A DNA stretch of 11,035 bases from Helicobacter sp. (GTDB lineage: Bacteria; Campylobacterota; Campylobacteria; Campylobacterales; Helicobacteraceae): positions 1-11,035 of the forward strand of contig JARHZY010000091.1 of assembly GCA_029264655.1 (NCBI GenBank), written 5' to 3'. Under the pieces are notes generated by a model. It saw only the letters and a list, made by a program, of their open reading frames with translations. It was not told the origin of the DNA and did not search any database. Shown one piece after another: positions 1-6,817 of the stretch (its first letter is position 1; the number at the start of each line of letters is the position of its first letter). The position numbers and the translations under genes were made by a program.

Positions 1-143
1 AAATTACATTCTTTTAAAAGCGTATATGCTAACTCACAACCATTGCAACAAAAATAAAGAGTTTCATTTGTATCTAAATCTTGCACTTTTTTTAATACAT
101 TTTTAGAATATTCTTGTTTGCAATGAGTGCATGGAGTGTGCAT
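1..143 (-). CDS. ccoI: Heavy-metal translocating P-type ATPase, CcoI/FixI-like, N-terminal fragment
   Basis: Only the first 47 codons are inside the window; the gene continues past the left edge. The peptide starts MHTPCTHC and has a second cysteine cluster FCCNGC followed by ELAYTLLKE. The cysteines are at residues 5, 8, 32, 33 and 36. This Cys-x-x-Cys plus Phe-Cys-Cys-x-Gly-Cys pattern is the N-terminal metal-binding region typical of CcoI/FixI-type P1B ATPases, which export copper across the inner membrane for assembly of cbb3 cytochrome oxidase. CopA-type pumps normally start with a ferredoxin-fold GMxCxxC domain instead, so CcoI is the better call. The ATG at 143-141 is preceded by AAGG with suitable spacing, and a possible -10 lies at 174-179. 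The catalytic domains are not visible, so the metal specificity is inferred. Confidence 0.75.
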   Translation of the reverse strand, partial: MHTPCTHCKQEYSKNVLKKVQDLDTNETLYFCCNGCELAYTLLKECN

Positions 144-173
144 AATATGCCTTTTATATTTTTTTGATACAAG

Positions 174-179
174 ATTCTA
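174..179 (-). promoter_or_regulatory. Candidate -10 element for the P-type ATPase gene
   Basis: On the minus strand this reads TAGAAT, preceded by TG, about 30 bases before the ATPase start codon. Campylobacterota housekeeping promoters rely mainly on the -10 box, so no clear -35 is expected. In DNA this A+T-rich a chance match is easy, so this is only a candidate. Confidence 0.25.
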
Positions 180-361
180 CAATAAAATGCATAATAGGCA
201 AATGATAATATATATTCTCCTGCATTTTTCTACTCATGCATATTTAGAATCTTTTAGGTTTGATAACCAAGCATAACGATATACAATAAAACCTTACGCT
301 ATGTTTTCTTAGTTACTAGAATTAATATATATGCTTTTTTAATATTTCACTATATTTATTT

Positions 362-392
362 ACATAAGCATAATCTTTCATCTTGCTTATGT
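362..392 (-). terminator. Candidate hairpin downstream of the sirtuin gene
   Basis: ACATAAGCA (362-370) is perfectly complementary to TGCTTATGT (384-392), giving a 9-bp stem with a 13-base loop, 52 bases past the sirtuin stop codon. The stem is A+T-rich and no U-run follows it on the minus strand, so it is not a canonical intrinsic terminator. It could be a weak terminator or an RNA-stabilising hairpin. It shares the core ATAAGCA/TGCTTAT with the hairpin at the end of the DedA gene. Confidence 0.3.
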
Positions 393-443
393 TTTACATT
401 AATATTTTATTTTTCTATCATAGCATTTATATGCCCTATTATG

Positions 444-1160
444 CTAAGATTCTAAAAATTCGCTTACAAGCATTTGAATTTTATGTGCCGCACTTGTAGC
501 ATGTTCTATCAAACATATATCAAAATACTTATCAATAAACGAAGATTCAAGATTATTAAGAATACTTTTACTTGCATATTGTGTAAATTGTGCTACATTT
601 AATACTTCACCGCTTGTCCCAATACATACAAAAAGCCCTTGTGCTTCTCGTAAAGCAAGCAATTCAGAATCTAACATAGCATAGTTTGGAGCATATTCAC
701 CAAACATAACTATATTGTGTCTCATAGTATAAGCATGGCATTTTTTACATATATGTCCTTGTATGCCTGTATAGCCTATATTTGTTGTATAACCGCATTT
801 TTCACAATAGATTTCAGGCAAAAACCCATGTAAATGCAACACATTTGCACATCCTGCTCTCTCCAGCAAATCATCAACATTCTGTGTTATAACAGCTATA
901 TTTTCTGTATATTTTGCTTTGAGTGTAGCTATCATTGCATGTGCAGCATTAGGCGACACATTGGCAAGTTGCATCCTCCTTTTATCATAGAAATCCAATA
1001 CCTTTTGTCTATCCCGCTCAAAACCTTTTGTGCTACATACTTCCATAATATCATATTCTTCCCACAAACCGCCACTATCACGAAATGTACGCAATCCACT
1101 CTCTGCGCTTAGTCCTGCCCCGCTAAAAATCATAACGCGTTTTGCCCTATTGGTTTGCAT
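444..1160 (-). CDS. cobB: NAD-dependent protein deacylase, Sir2 family class III (CobB-like)
   Basis: The 238-residue protein has the usual length for a bacterial sirtuin. It removes acyl groups from protein lysines using NAD+, giving nicotinamide and O-acyl-ADP-ribose in the cytoplasm. Visible motifs in order: the NAD-binding GAGLSAESG (14-22), TFRDSGGLWEE, TQNVD (92-96), catalytic His111 in HLHG, a four-cysteine zinc site (C119, C122, C138, C141), MFGE (152-155) and GTSGEV (181-186). The segment FYDKRRMQL closely matches the CobB FYNARRRQL segment. It supplies the Tyr58-x-x-Arg61 pair that in class III sirtuins favours negatively charged acyl groups such as succinyl. The start ATG has AAGGAG seven bases upstream. 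A perfect TATAAT lies about 55 bases upstream of the start codon. The gene diverges from the transporter and appears monocistronic. Confidence 0.95.
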   Translation of the reverse strand: MQTNRAKRVMIFSGAGLSAESGLRTFRDSGGLWEEYDIMEVCSTKGFERDRQKVLDFYDKRRMQLANVSPNAAHAMIATLKAKYTENIAVITQNVDDLLERAGCANVLHLHGFLPEIYCEKCGYTTNIGYTGIQGHICKKCHAYTMRHNIVMFGEYAPNYAMLDSELLALREAQGLFVCIGTSGEVLNVAQFTQYASKSILNNLESSFIDKYFDICLIEHATSAAHKIQMLVSEFLES

Positions 1161-1183
1161 ATTATTACTCCTTACAAATAATA

Positions 1184-1199
1184 TATTATTGCAATAATA
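1184..1199. promoter_or_regulatory. 16-bp perfect palindrome in the sirtuin leader
   Basis: TATTATTGCAATAATA is self-complementary over 16 bases. It sits between the candidate sirtuin -10 (1216-1221) and the sirtuin start codon, about 10-25 bases downstream of the expected transcription start. That is where a dimeric repressor could bind. It is also mostly A+T, so chance is a real alternative. No regulator gene is nearby to pair with it. Confidence 0.25.
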
Positions 1200-1215
1200 A
1201 TCTAAAAATATGCAA

Positions 1216-1221
1216 ATTATA
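1216..1221 (-). promoter_or_regulatory. Candidate -10 element for the sirtuin gene
   Basis: The minus strand reads TATAAT exactly, preceded by GATTC, with the start codon 55 bases further on. This is the best -10 match in the leader. No convincing -35 is seen, as is usual for Campylobacterota sigma-70 promoters. Confidence 0.4.
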
Positions 1222-1544
1222 GAATCAATAGATATTTCTTATAAATTTTATCATATCTACCATTACTCTTTAAATACAGCATGTAAAACTATTAAATACT
1301 AAATTCATATTATCACAAGATATAAAAAGTCTTTGTGGCTTCTTTCTTTTTGCAACTTAACTTTTATAATTGTAAAATATTGTTTTTAAAATCTCTTTGG
1401 CATAGCCCCTACTAGCTACTACTTTTTATGTTTTGTTTTTTATAGAAAATACAAACTTTTTACTTTATCTTACATATTTTCATATTACCTTTTGTTTTTA
1501 GCTTTATTGGCAATATGCAAAAAGTAGTATTTATACTCTATTTG

Positions 1545-1550
1545 TATAAT
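1545..1550 (+). promoter_or_regulatory. Candidate -10 element for the DMT transporter gene
   Basis: A perfect TATAAT, preceded by TTTG, lies 28 bases before the transporter ATG. Together with the downstream AAAAGGA (1567-1573) it gives a short leader of about 20 bases. Confidence 0.4.
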
Positions 1551-1578
1551 ACATTCATTTGATTGTAAAAGGAATATT

Positions 1579-2490
1579 ATGCGTTCGCATGCCGTGAGTG
1601 GTATCATAATGATGCTTGCTGCTTCTCTCACCTTTTCGCTAATGAATGTATGTGTAAAGCTTTTGGATTCTCTCTCCTCTATGGAGCTTATATTTTTTCG
1701 CCATGTTTTTACAGCTATATGTATAGGAATTTGGTGGATTTTTTATCCGCCCTATAAAGCAAAAGCACGCAAAAAAGGTGGTTGGTTGCGACTTCTTATG
1801 CGTTCACTTACAGGTGGTTTAGCCATGCTTGCCATGTTTTACAATATTGCAACTATTTCACTTGGGACTGCATCCGCATTTGCACAAACAATGCCTATTT
1901 ACATTGTATTATTTACATTAATTTTTACAAAGGAACATATCCGTTTGCCAATTATTTTTGCAACAATACTTGGCTTTATAGGTGTAATTTGCATTTGTGA
2001 TATATACACTACAAGTTTAGGGCTTGATAATATTATTGCGGGTATTATTAATGGCATTATGATGGCATTAGCATACATGAGTCTCAAGGATTTAAAAGCA
2101 TATTTTACAGAATCTAGCATTATTATGGGATTTGCTATTACTATGGTTGTTGTTGGCGGTATCTTCATGTTTATAGATATACCACATTTATCAGGTTTTG
2201 TTATACCAAACACGCAAGAGTGGGTAGGGATTATAATATTGGGCATACTTGGCACATTGGGGCAAATATTACTTACAAGGGCTTTTATGCTTGCACCTGC
2301 TGGGCTTATATCGCCACTTGATTATATGCGGATTGTATGGGGTGTTATTTTTGGTATTATGTTAGGTGATGCTTTGCCAAATACAATGACATTTGTTGGT
2401 ATTATGCTTATTATTGTTTCTGGGATCTTGATTGCTATGCCTGTATTCTTGCAAGATTATAAAAAATATAAACACATAATAAATAAATAA
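1579..2490 (+). CDS. DMT-superfamily (EamA) inner-membrane transporter
   Basis: The 303-residue protein is almost entirely hydrophobic and has the size and ten-helix layout of drug/metabolite-transporter permeases built from two EamA repeats. Approximate helices: 8-28, 35-55, 72-92, 96-116, 122-142, 151-169, 180-200, 213-233, 239-262 and 268-290. A basic loop (KAKARKKGG, about 61-68) lies between helices 2 and 3 and a basic tail (YKKYKHIINK) ends the protein; the positive-inside rule places both in the cytoplasm. The motif TASAFAQTMPIYIVLFTLIF in the fourth helix region and the PLDYMRIVWGVIFG segment near residue 246 are characteristic of EamA proteins. The family exports or imports small metabolites; the substrate cannot be read from sequence. 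AAAAGGA five bases before the ATG supports the start. The nearest genes do not indicate a pathway. Confidence 0.9.
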   Translation: MRSHAVSGIIMMLAASLTFSLMNVCVKLLDSLSSMELIFFRHVFTAICIGIWWIFYPPYKAKARKKGGWLRLLMRSLTGGLAMLAMFYNIATISLGTASAFAQTMPIYIVLFTLIFTKEHIRLPIIFATILGFIGVICICDIYTTSLGLDNIIAGIINGIMMALAYMSLKDLKAYFTESSIIMGFAITMVVVGGIFMFIDIPHLSGFVIPNTQEWVGIIILGILGTLGQILLTRAFMLAPAGLISPLDYMRIVWGVIFGIMLGDALPNTMTFVGIMLIIVSGILIAMPVFLQDYKKYKHIINK

Positions 2491-2809
2491 TATCACATTT
2501 ATTGTCTATACAGATATACTCATAAAAACTTTTAGACAAATACATATCACAATCACACATAAGACAATAAAAAATGCAATTGAAACAGCAAAAAAGTGTT
2601 TCATATACTCATAATATAAGTTAAATAATAATAGCATGAAATAATATGATAACATGATGCATGTTTATTTTACAAATCTATCTGATATAAATATACTTGA
2701 GAATCTTATTGTTATCTAAAGAAAAGAAATAAATTAAGCTGTTTTAAAGAAAATGAATATTATTATACAAACTGATTTTTCATTCTCTTTTGCAGAGATT
2801 AAATAATTT
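2491..2809. other. 319-base spacer between the transporter and DedA genes
   Basis: No established gene is seen. Short inverted repeats such as TTGTCTA (2502-2508) with TAGACAA (2533-2539) follow the transporter stop codon, but no U-tract terminator is evident. TTATAC (2762-2767) could be the -10 of the DedA gene. The only coding candidate is the 32-codon minus-strand frame listed separately. Confidence 0.55.
2506..2604 (-). CDS. Possible 32-residue single-helix membrane peptide
   Basis: An ATG-to-TAG frame of 32 codons begins MKHFFAVSIAFFIV and continues as a nearly unbroken hydrophobic helix to about residue 24, then has one lysine and a short tail. The charge pattern (Lys2, His3 before the helix, Lys25 after) suits a small inner-membrane peptide of the kind found among type I toxins and regulatory micropeptides. 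Against it: the Shine-Dalgarno is poor (only GAG close to the ATG), T-rich DNA readily encodes hydrophobic residues by chance, and no antitoxin RNA promoter is obvious. It is a weak candidate; I do not recognise a family. Confidence 0.22.
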   Translation of the reverse strand: MKHFFAVSIAFFIVLCVIVICICLKVFMSISV

Positions 2810-3424
2810 ATGGGGTTATGCATGCATAATGAAGCACTTAATATACTACAAGAATATAATAATTTAAATTTAGAGAATTTTGGTTATCTCCTCCTTTTTC
2901 TCTATTCTATGGGTGGTGGCTATATTGCAATTTTAACAGCAGCAGTGCTTGCTAGCATTGGGAAACTTGATTTAAATCTTAGCATTCTTATTGCTGTTAT
3001 TGGCAATATGCTCGGGAGTTCTTTGTTCGCATTATTTGCACGTACGCAACAAGCAGAAGTCCGCAAAATGTTTGCTAAACATAAACGAAAAATAGCCTAT
3101 ATGCAAATTATGATAAAAAAATATGATTGGGGATTATTTATAGTAAGTAAATATTTACATGGAATCCGCACATTTGTGCCCCTTGCAGTTGGTATTAGCC
3201 AATATAATATGATAAAATTTATTATAATTAACTGCATAGGGGCTATACTATGGGGTGTCTCTTTAGGTATTATTGGGTATTATGCTAGCGGATTCTTTTT
3301 TCAAATTATCCAAGTTTTACTAGCATATCCCTATTTACTTCCAGCTGTGTTTATAGGTATTGTGATTTGTGTAGCTTTCATTATGTATATAAAAAAGAAA
3401 TTACATTCTACCAAAATATTATAA
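2810..3424 (+). CDS. DedA/VTT-domain family inner-membrane protein
   Basis: The 204-residue protein has the hydrophobic layout of DedA proteins, which act in membrane homeostasis and, in some members, undecaprenyl-phosphate or lipid flipping. Helical segments lie near 23-50, 56-78, 107-130, 135-160 and 168-193. The signature region SKYLHGIRTFVPLAVG (113-128) corresponds to the DedA SRFxPGxRTFxPxxAG motif: Arg120 and Pro124 are kept, but the first Arg is Lys114 and the Pro is His117. The early loop YSMGGGYIA lacks the Glu of the usual acidic motif. As I remember them, short campylobacterial DedA proteins share these changes. The start is uncertain. ATG at 2810 lacks a ribosome binding site, while ATG at 2822 (MHNEALN) has GGGG six bases before it and may be the real one. 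Transcribed alone or with nusA. Confidence 0.82.
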   Translation: MGLCMHNEALNILQEYNNLNLENFGYLLLFLYSMGGGYIAILTAAVLASIGKLDLNLSILIAVIGNMLGSSLFALFARTQQAEVRKMFAKHKRKIAYMQIMIKKYDWGLFIVSKYLHGIRTFVPLAVGISQYNMIKFIIINCIGAILWGVSLGIIGYYASGFFFQIIQVLLAYPYLLPAVFIGIVICVAFIMYIKKKLHSTKIL

Positions 3425-3452
3425 TAAGCAATATTGCATATTTTGCTTATTA
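3422..3452 (+). terminator. Hairpin at the end of the DedA gene, candidate terminator
   Basis: TAATAAGCAA (3422-3431) pairs perfectly with TTGCTTATTA (3443-3452), a 10-bp stem with an 11-base loop that starts on the DedA stop codon. No U-run follows (the next bases are GTCAAAA), so it is at best a weak or Rho-assisted terminator. It may separate dedA from nusA, whose candidate -10 (TATAGT, 3471-3476) lies just downstream. Confidence 0.35.
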
Positions 3453-3537
3453 GTCAAAATGTGTTACACTTATAGTCTTCTTTATATACTTCCGCGTATC
3501 AAGAATAATCAAAAATAAAATTTCAAGGTTTCATAAG

Positions 3538-4689
3538 ATGGAAAAAATTTTAGATATAGTAGGGGCGATAGCGTCAGAAAATGGTTTGCCGCAAAATCAA
3601 GTTGTAGAAGCGATTAAAGATTCTATGATAAAAATGGCAAAGAAAGAAATTAACGAAGAAGCAACTTTTGTTGTAATAGAAGATTGGCATGCAAAAGAAT
3701 TGCGTCTTGTGCAAAAAATGATTGTCTGTGATGATGAGGTTTTTTGTGAAGATATGAAATCAACCCACATTCCACTAAGTGAAGCACGCGATTTAGTAGA
3801 AAATGTGCATACAGGAGATGAGCTTGAATACCAAATTAATCTTGAAGGCATGAATCGTAATGCTGTCAATAACATTTTTCATGATATTACATTCCAAATC
3901 CAAAAACTCAATGAGCAAGAAATATTAAAAAATTTTGAAAAAGATATTGGAAATATTGTAATCGGACAGGTTGTGCATGTCGATAAAGAAGGCAACACTT
4001 CCATAGAGTTAGGTGAAACGCGTGCGTTGCTTCCCTTAAAAAACCGCATTAAAGGGGAAAAATTCAAAGTCGGGCAATCTGTGCGTTCTATTTTAAAATC
4101 TGTGCGTATTACACGAAATGGTATAAAGATTGAGCTTTCACGCACAACACCAAAACTTCTTGAAGAATTGCTTGCACTTGAGGTCCCAGAAATTAAAGAT
4201 GGTGAAGTAGCAATTCATAAAATAGCGCGTATCCCCGGCGAAAAAGCAAAAGTTGCACTTTATACAAATAACCCAAAAATTGATCCCATTGGTTCTGCTG
4301 TCGGTGCACGCGGTGTGCGGATTAATGCCATTAGCAAAGAATTACATGGAGAAAATATAGACTGCATTGAATATTCTAGTGTCCCAGAAATCTTTGTTGC
4401 TAAATCACTATCACCCGCACAAGTTATTTCTATAAAATTACAAAAAGAAAGTGTAGAGGGAGAAAAACCGCGTGCAATTGTGCAAATCGCAAAATCACAA
4501 AAATCAAAAGCAATTGGAAAAGCAGGGATAAATATCCGCCTTGCAAGCATGCTAACAGGCTATGATTTTGAATTACAAGAAATCATAGATAAAGAAAAAG
4601 AAACAATAAATAAAGATTCTATAGAAAAAGAAGAAGAGAAAAAGCTTGGTTTAGAGGCATTAGAATCACTCTTTAAAGGGAATGCATAA
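3538..4689 (+). CDS. nusA: Transcription termination/antitermination factor NusA
   Basis: NusA binds RNA polymerase and nascent RNA, modulating pausing, intrinsic termination and rRNA antitermination. The 383-residue protein shows the standard core: an N-terminal polymerase-binding domain (about 1-125, starting EKILDIVGAIASENGL), an S1 domain (about 135-200), KH1 with its VGARGVRI loop (255-262) and KH2 with AIGKAGINIRLAS (325-337). The two acidic C-terminal repeats of the 495-residue Escherichia coli protein are absent. A short charged tail (about 350-377) ends the protein instead, as in other compact NusA proteins. AAGG nine bases before the ATG supports the start. Unlike in many bacteria, it is not flanked by rimP and infB. 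Its stop codon overlaps the ABC-F start in TAATG, so the two are translationally coupled. Confidence 0.97.
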   Translation: MEKILDIVGAIASENGLPQNQVVEAIKDSMIKMAKKEINEEATFVVIEDWHAKELRLVQKMIVCDDEVFCEDMKSTHIPLSEARDLVENVHTGDELEYQINLEGMNRNAVNNIFHDITFQIQKLNEQEILKNFEKDIGNIVIGQVVHVDKEGNTSIELGETRALLPLKNRIKGEKFKVGQSVRSILKSVRITRNGIKIELSRTTPKLLEELLALEVPEIKDGEVAIHKIARIPGEKAKVALYTNNPKIDPIGSAVGARGVRINAISKELHGENIDCIEYSSVPEIFVAKSLSPAQVISIKLQKESVEGEKPRAIVQIAKSQKSKAIGKAGINIRLASMLTGYDFELQEIIDKEKETINKDSIEKEEEKKLGLEALESLFKGNA

Positions 4690-6674
4690 TGGCATTACTC
4701 TCGCTTAATGAGATAAGCAAGCAATATGATACAAAAATCCTACTAAAAGATGTGCATTTTAGTGTTGATGTGCATGAGAAAATTGCAATAATTGGTAAAA
4801 ATGGATGTGGTAAAAGCACGCTTCTGCAAATTATTGAAGGCAAAATTACTCAAGATTCAGGACAACGTATTGCACGCAATAATATTGAGATTCTTGCACT
4901 ACCGCAACATATTACTTTCAATCCACAACATAGTGTAGCAGAAGTGCTTGAACACAGCCTTTATAATTTAAAGCAAACACACAAAAGAATGCAAGAAATC
5001 ATGCAACATGCAGATTTTACGCACAATAAAGCATTAGCAACAGAATATAATATGCTCCATGCCTATATTGATAGGCATGATGGTTGGGATTTAGAACTTA
5101 AGGTTCGCACAATTATGCAATCTTTTGGTTTAGAGCATTTTGCAGAACGTTTGGCAATATCATTAAGTGGTGGAGAGCAAAAACGCATTATGCTAGCAAG
5201 CATTCTAATCAAAAGTGCAGATATTATTATCCTTGATGAACCAACAAACCATCTTGATGTTAATATGGTTGCATTTTTAGAGCATTACCTTAAAAATATG
5301 CAAGCAAGCATTATTTTTATTAGTCATGATAGATATTTTATTGATAATATTGCAACAAGAATTGTTGAGCTTGATAATGCTAAACTCACAAATTTTAATG
5401 GAGGTTATCTTACATATTTACAAACAAAAGAGCAAATGCTTGCATGTCTTATGAAGGAAAATGAAACATTAAAAAAGATTCTAAAAGCAGAAGAGCAGTG
5501 GCTACAAAGAGGAGTGCAAGCAAGACGCAAACGCAACGAGGGGAGAAAAGAGCGTCTTATGGAATTAAGACAAAAAGTAAAGTCTATGCCAAGCCTTGCA
5601 CGCAACATTACGCAAACATTGGAAAAAACGCTACAAGAACTCCCAAAAGATTCTATCAAAAATACAAAAAAAATGCTTTTTGAACTTCGCGATTTTACAC
5701 TTTATATCCATAATAAGCCGCTTATAAAAAATCTCAATCTTCGTATTATGCAACAAGAAAAGCTTGCTATTGTGGGGAAAAATGGTAGTGGCAAAAGCAC
5801 ATTACTTGCTTGTCTTTTACATAATGATATGCCAACATTGCAGGCTATGGGTATTCATTTTCAAGGAGAAATATTGCGTGGGGATATAAAAATTGGTTAT
5901 TTTGACCAACATAAAAAAATGCTTAATCCCGCAGCAACGCTCATTGAAACATTTTGTCCAAATGGGGGAGATAGAGTAAATGTGCGTGGAAAAAATATGC
6001 ATGTATATGGGTACCTTAAGGGTTTTTTATTCCCACAAGATGACTTAGAAAAAAAGATTGGTATGCTTAGCGGTGGAGAACAATCTCGGGTGGCACTTGC
6101 ATTATTGTTTGCTAAACAATACGACTGCCTTATTCTTGATGAACCAACAAATGATTTAGATATTGCAACAATGAATATTTTAGAAGATTATCTTTTGCAA
6201 AGCGAAAATGCACTTATTTTTGTAAGTCATGATAGATATTTTACGGATAAAATTGCACAACGTCTTTTGGTATTGCAAGATGCAATAACGCAAGACAAAA
6301 ATTATATGCTTACTTATGCAAAATATAGTGAATTTCTTGATACACAAAGCGAATTGCAAGCAATCCGCACGCTACAAGAAACATTAGAAAAAGATTCTCA
6401 TACGCAAAAAGATACCATAACTAAAAACACAAATAACACAAAAATACAACAAAAACCAAAGAAGTTAAGCTACAAAGACCAACGCGAATACGATAATTTA
6501 GAAGAAGAGATACAAAATCTTGAAAATCACATTAAAGCATTAGAATATAAACTTTCAACACCAAACGAATATGAAAAATATGGTATCCAAACATTAAGTG
6601 ATGAGCTATTCAAAGCAAAACAAGCCCTTGATGATAAATGGTTGCGTTTTGAGGAAATTAGCATGAAACTTTAA
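4689..6674 (+). CDS. ABC-F family ATPase, Uup-like
   Basis: The 661-residue soluble protein has two ABC ATPase domains and no membrane segment, as in ABC-F translation factors that act on the ribosome rather than in transport. Domain 1: Walker A GKNGCGKST (36-44), signature LSGGEQ (159-164), Walker B ILDEPTNHLD with Glu184, and SHDR (212-215). The interdomain linker contains a long charged helix (about 245-320) including WLQRGVQARRKRNEGRKERL, the hallmark Uup-type linker. Domain 2: GKNGSGKST (363-371), LSGGEQ (460-465), ILDEPTNDLD with Glu485, and SHDR (513-516). Residues 594-661 form a C-terminal coiled coil (SYKDQREYDNLEEEI), like the Uup DNA/RNA-binding tail; the 560-592 linker is Thr/Asn/Lys-rich. 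All catalytic residues are present. It starts within the nusA stop codon (TAATG), with AAAGGG about seven bases upstream, so it is cotranscribed with nusA. Confidence 0.93.
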   Translation: MALLSLNEISKQYDTKILLKDVHFSVDVHEKIAIIGKNGCGKSTLLQIIEGKITQDSGQRIARNNIEILALPQHITFNPQHSVAEVLEHSLYNLKQTHKRMQEIMQHADFTHNKALATEYNMLHAYIDRHDGWDLELKVRTIMQSFGLEHFAERLAISLSGGEQKRIMLASILIKSADIIILDEPTNHLDVNMVAFLEHYLKNMQASIIFISHDRYFIDNIATRIVELDNAKLTNFNGGYLTYLQTKEQMLACLMKENETLKKILKAEEQWLQRGVQARRKRNEGRKERLMELRQKVKSMPSLARNITQTLEKTLQELPKDSIKNTKKMLFELRDFTLYIHNKPLIKNLNLRIMQQEKLAIVGKNGSGKSTLLACLLHNDMPTLQAMGIHFQGEILRGDIKIGYFDQHKKMLNPAATLIETFCPNGGDRVNVRGKNMHVYGYLKGFLFPQDDLEKKIGMLSGGEQSRVALALLFAKQYDCLILDEPTNDLDIATMNILEDYLLQSENALIFVSHDRYFTDKIAQRLLVLQDAITQDKNYMLTYAKYSEFLDTQSELQAIRTLQETLEKDSHTQKDTITKNTNNTKIQQKPKKLSYKDQREYDNLEEEIQNLENHIKALEYKLSTPNEYEKYGIQTLSDELFKAKQALDDKWLRFEEISMKL

Positions 6675-6784
6675 GATATACTATGCTATAAGTTCTAAAC
6701 ACCAACAAAACAACAAAAGTTTTATGAAAAATAATGCAAAATTAATAAAATTTTAATCTAAAAAACATTAATATACTACTTTTA

Positions 6785-6790
6785 GATAAT
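6785..6790 (+). promoter_or_regulatory. Candidate -10 element for the exported-protein gene
   Basis: GATAAT preceded by ACTTTTA lies 27 bases before the ATG at 6818, in a T-rich context typical of campylobacterial promoters. AAAGGA (6804-6809), eight bases before the ATG, is the likely Shine-Dalgarno. A second AAGGA directly abuts the ATG and is too close to function. Confidence 0.35.
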
Positions 6791-6817
6791 CCAATAGTTG
6801 GTGAAAGGATATAAGGA

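Larger units (their letters stand above)
144..443. other. 300-base spacer between sirtuin gene end and P-type ATPase start
   Basis: Both flanking genes are on the minus strand, so this is the region between the 3' end of the sirtuin gene and the start of the ATPase gene. I see a candidate ATPase -10 (174-179), an inverted repeat (362-392) and no convincing gene. A 27-codon minus-strand frame (237-154) lies upstream of the ATPase but has no good ribosome binding site. Confidence 0.6.
1161..1578. other. 418-base divergent intergenic region
   Basis: This spacer separates the divergent sirtuin and transporter genes. It contains the two candidate -10 boxes and the palindrome listed separately. 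The rest is T-rich sequence on the plus strand (about 1390-1505) with no recognisable gene, RNA or repeat. Confidence 0.6.

Noticed and set aside
154..237. 27-codon minus-strand frame upstream of the P-type ATPase, a possible leader peptide
   Set aside because: No good ribosome binding site and no regulatory motif such as a run of rare codons or an attenuator hairpin; the length is expected by chance.
834..1112. Plus-strand open frame opposite the sirtuin gene
   Set aside because: Cysteine-rich translation with no recognisable domain, lying fully antisense to a well-supported enzyme gene.
3597..4550. Antisense open frames across nusA
   Set aside because: They are shadows of the nusA reading frame; their translations lack domains and have no ribosome binding sites.
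5405..6002. Alternative-frame and antisense open frames inside the ABC-F gene
   Set aside because: The ABC-F frame has all expected motifs throughout, so these overlapping frames are by-products.
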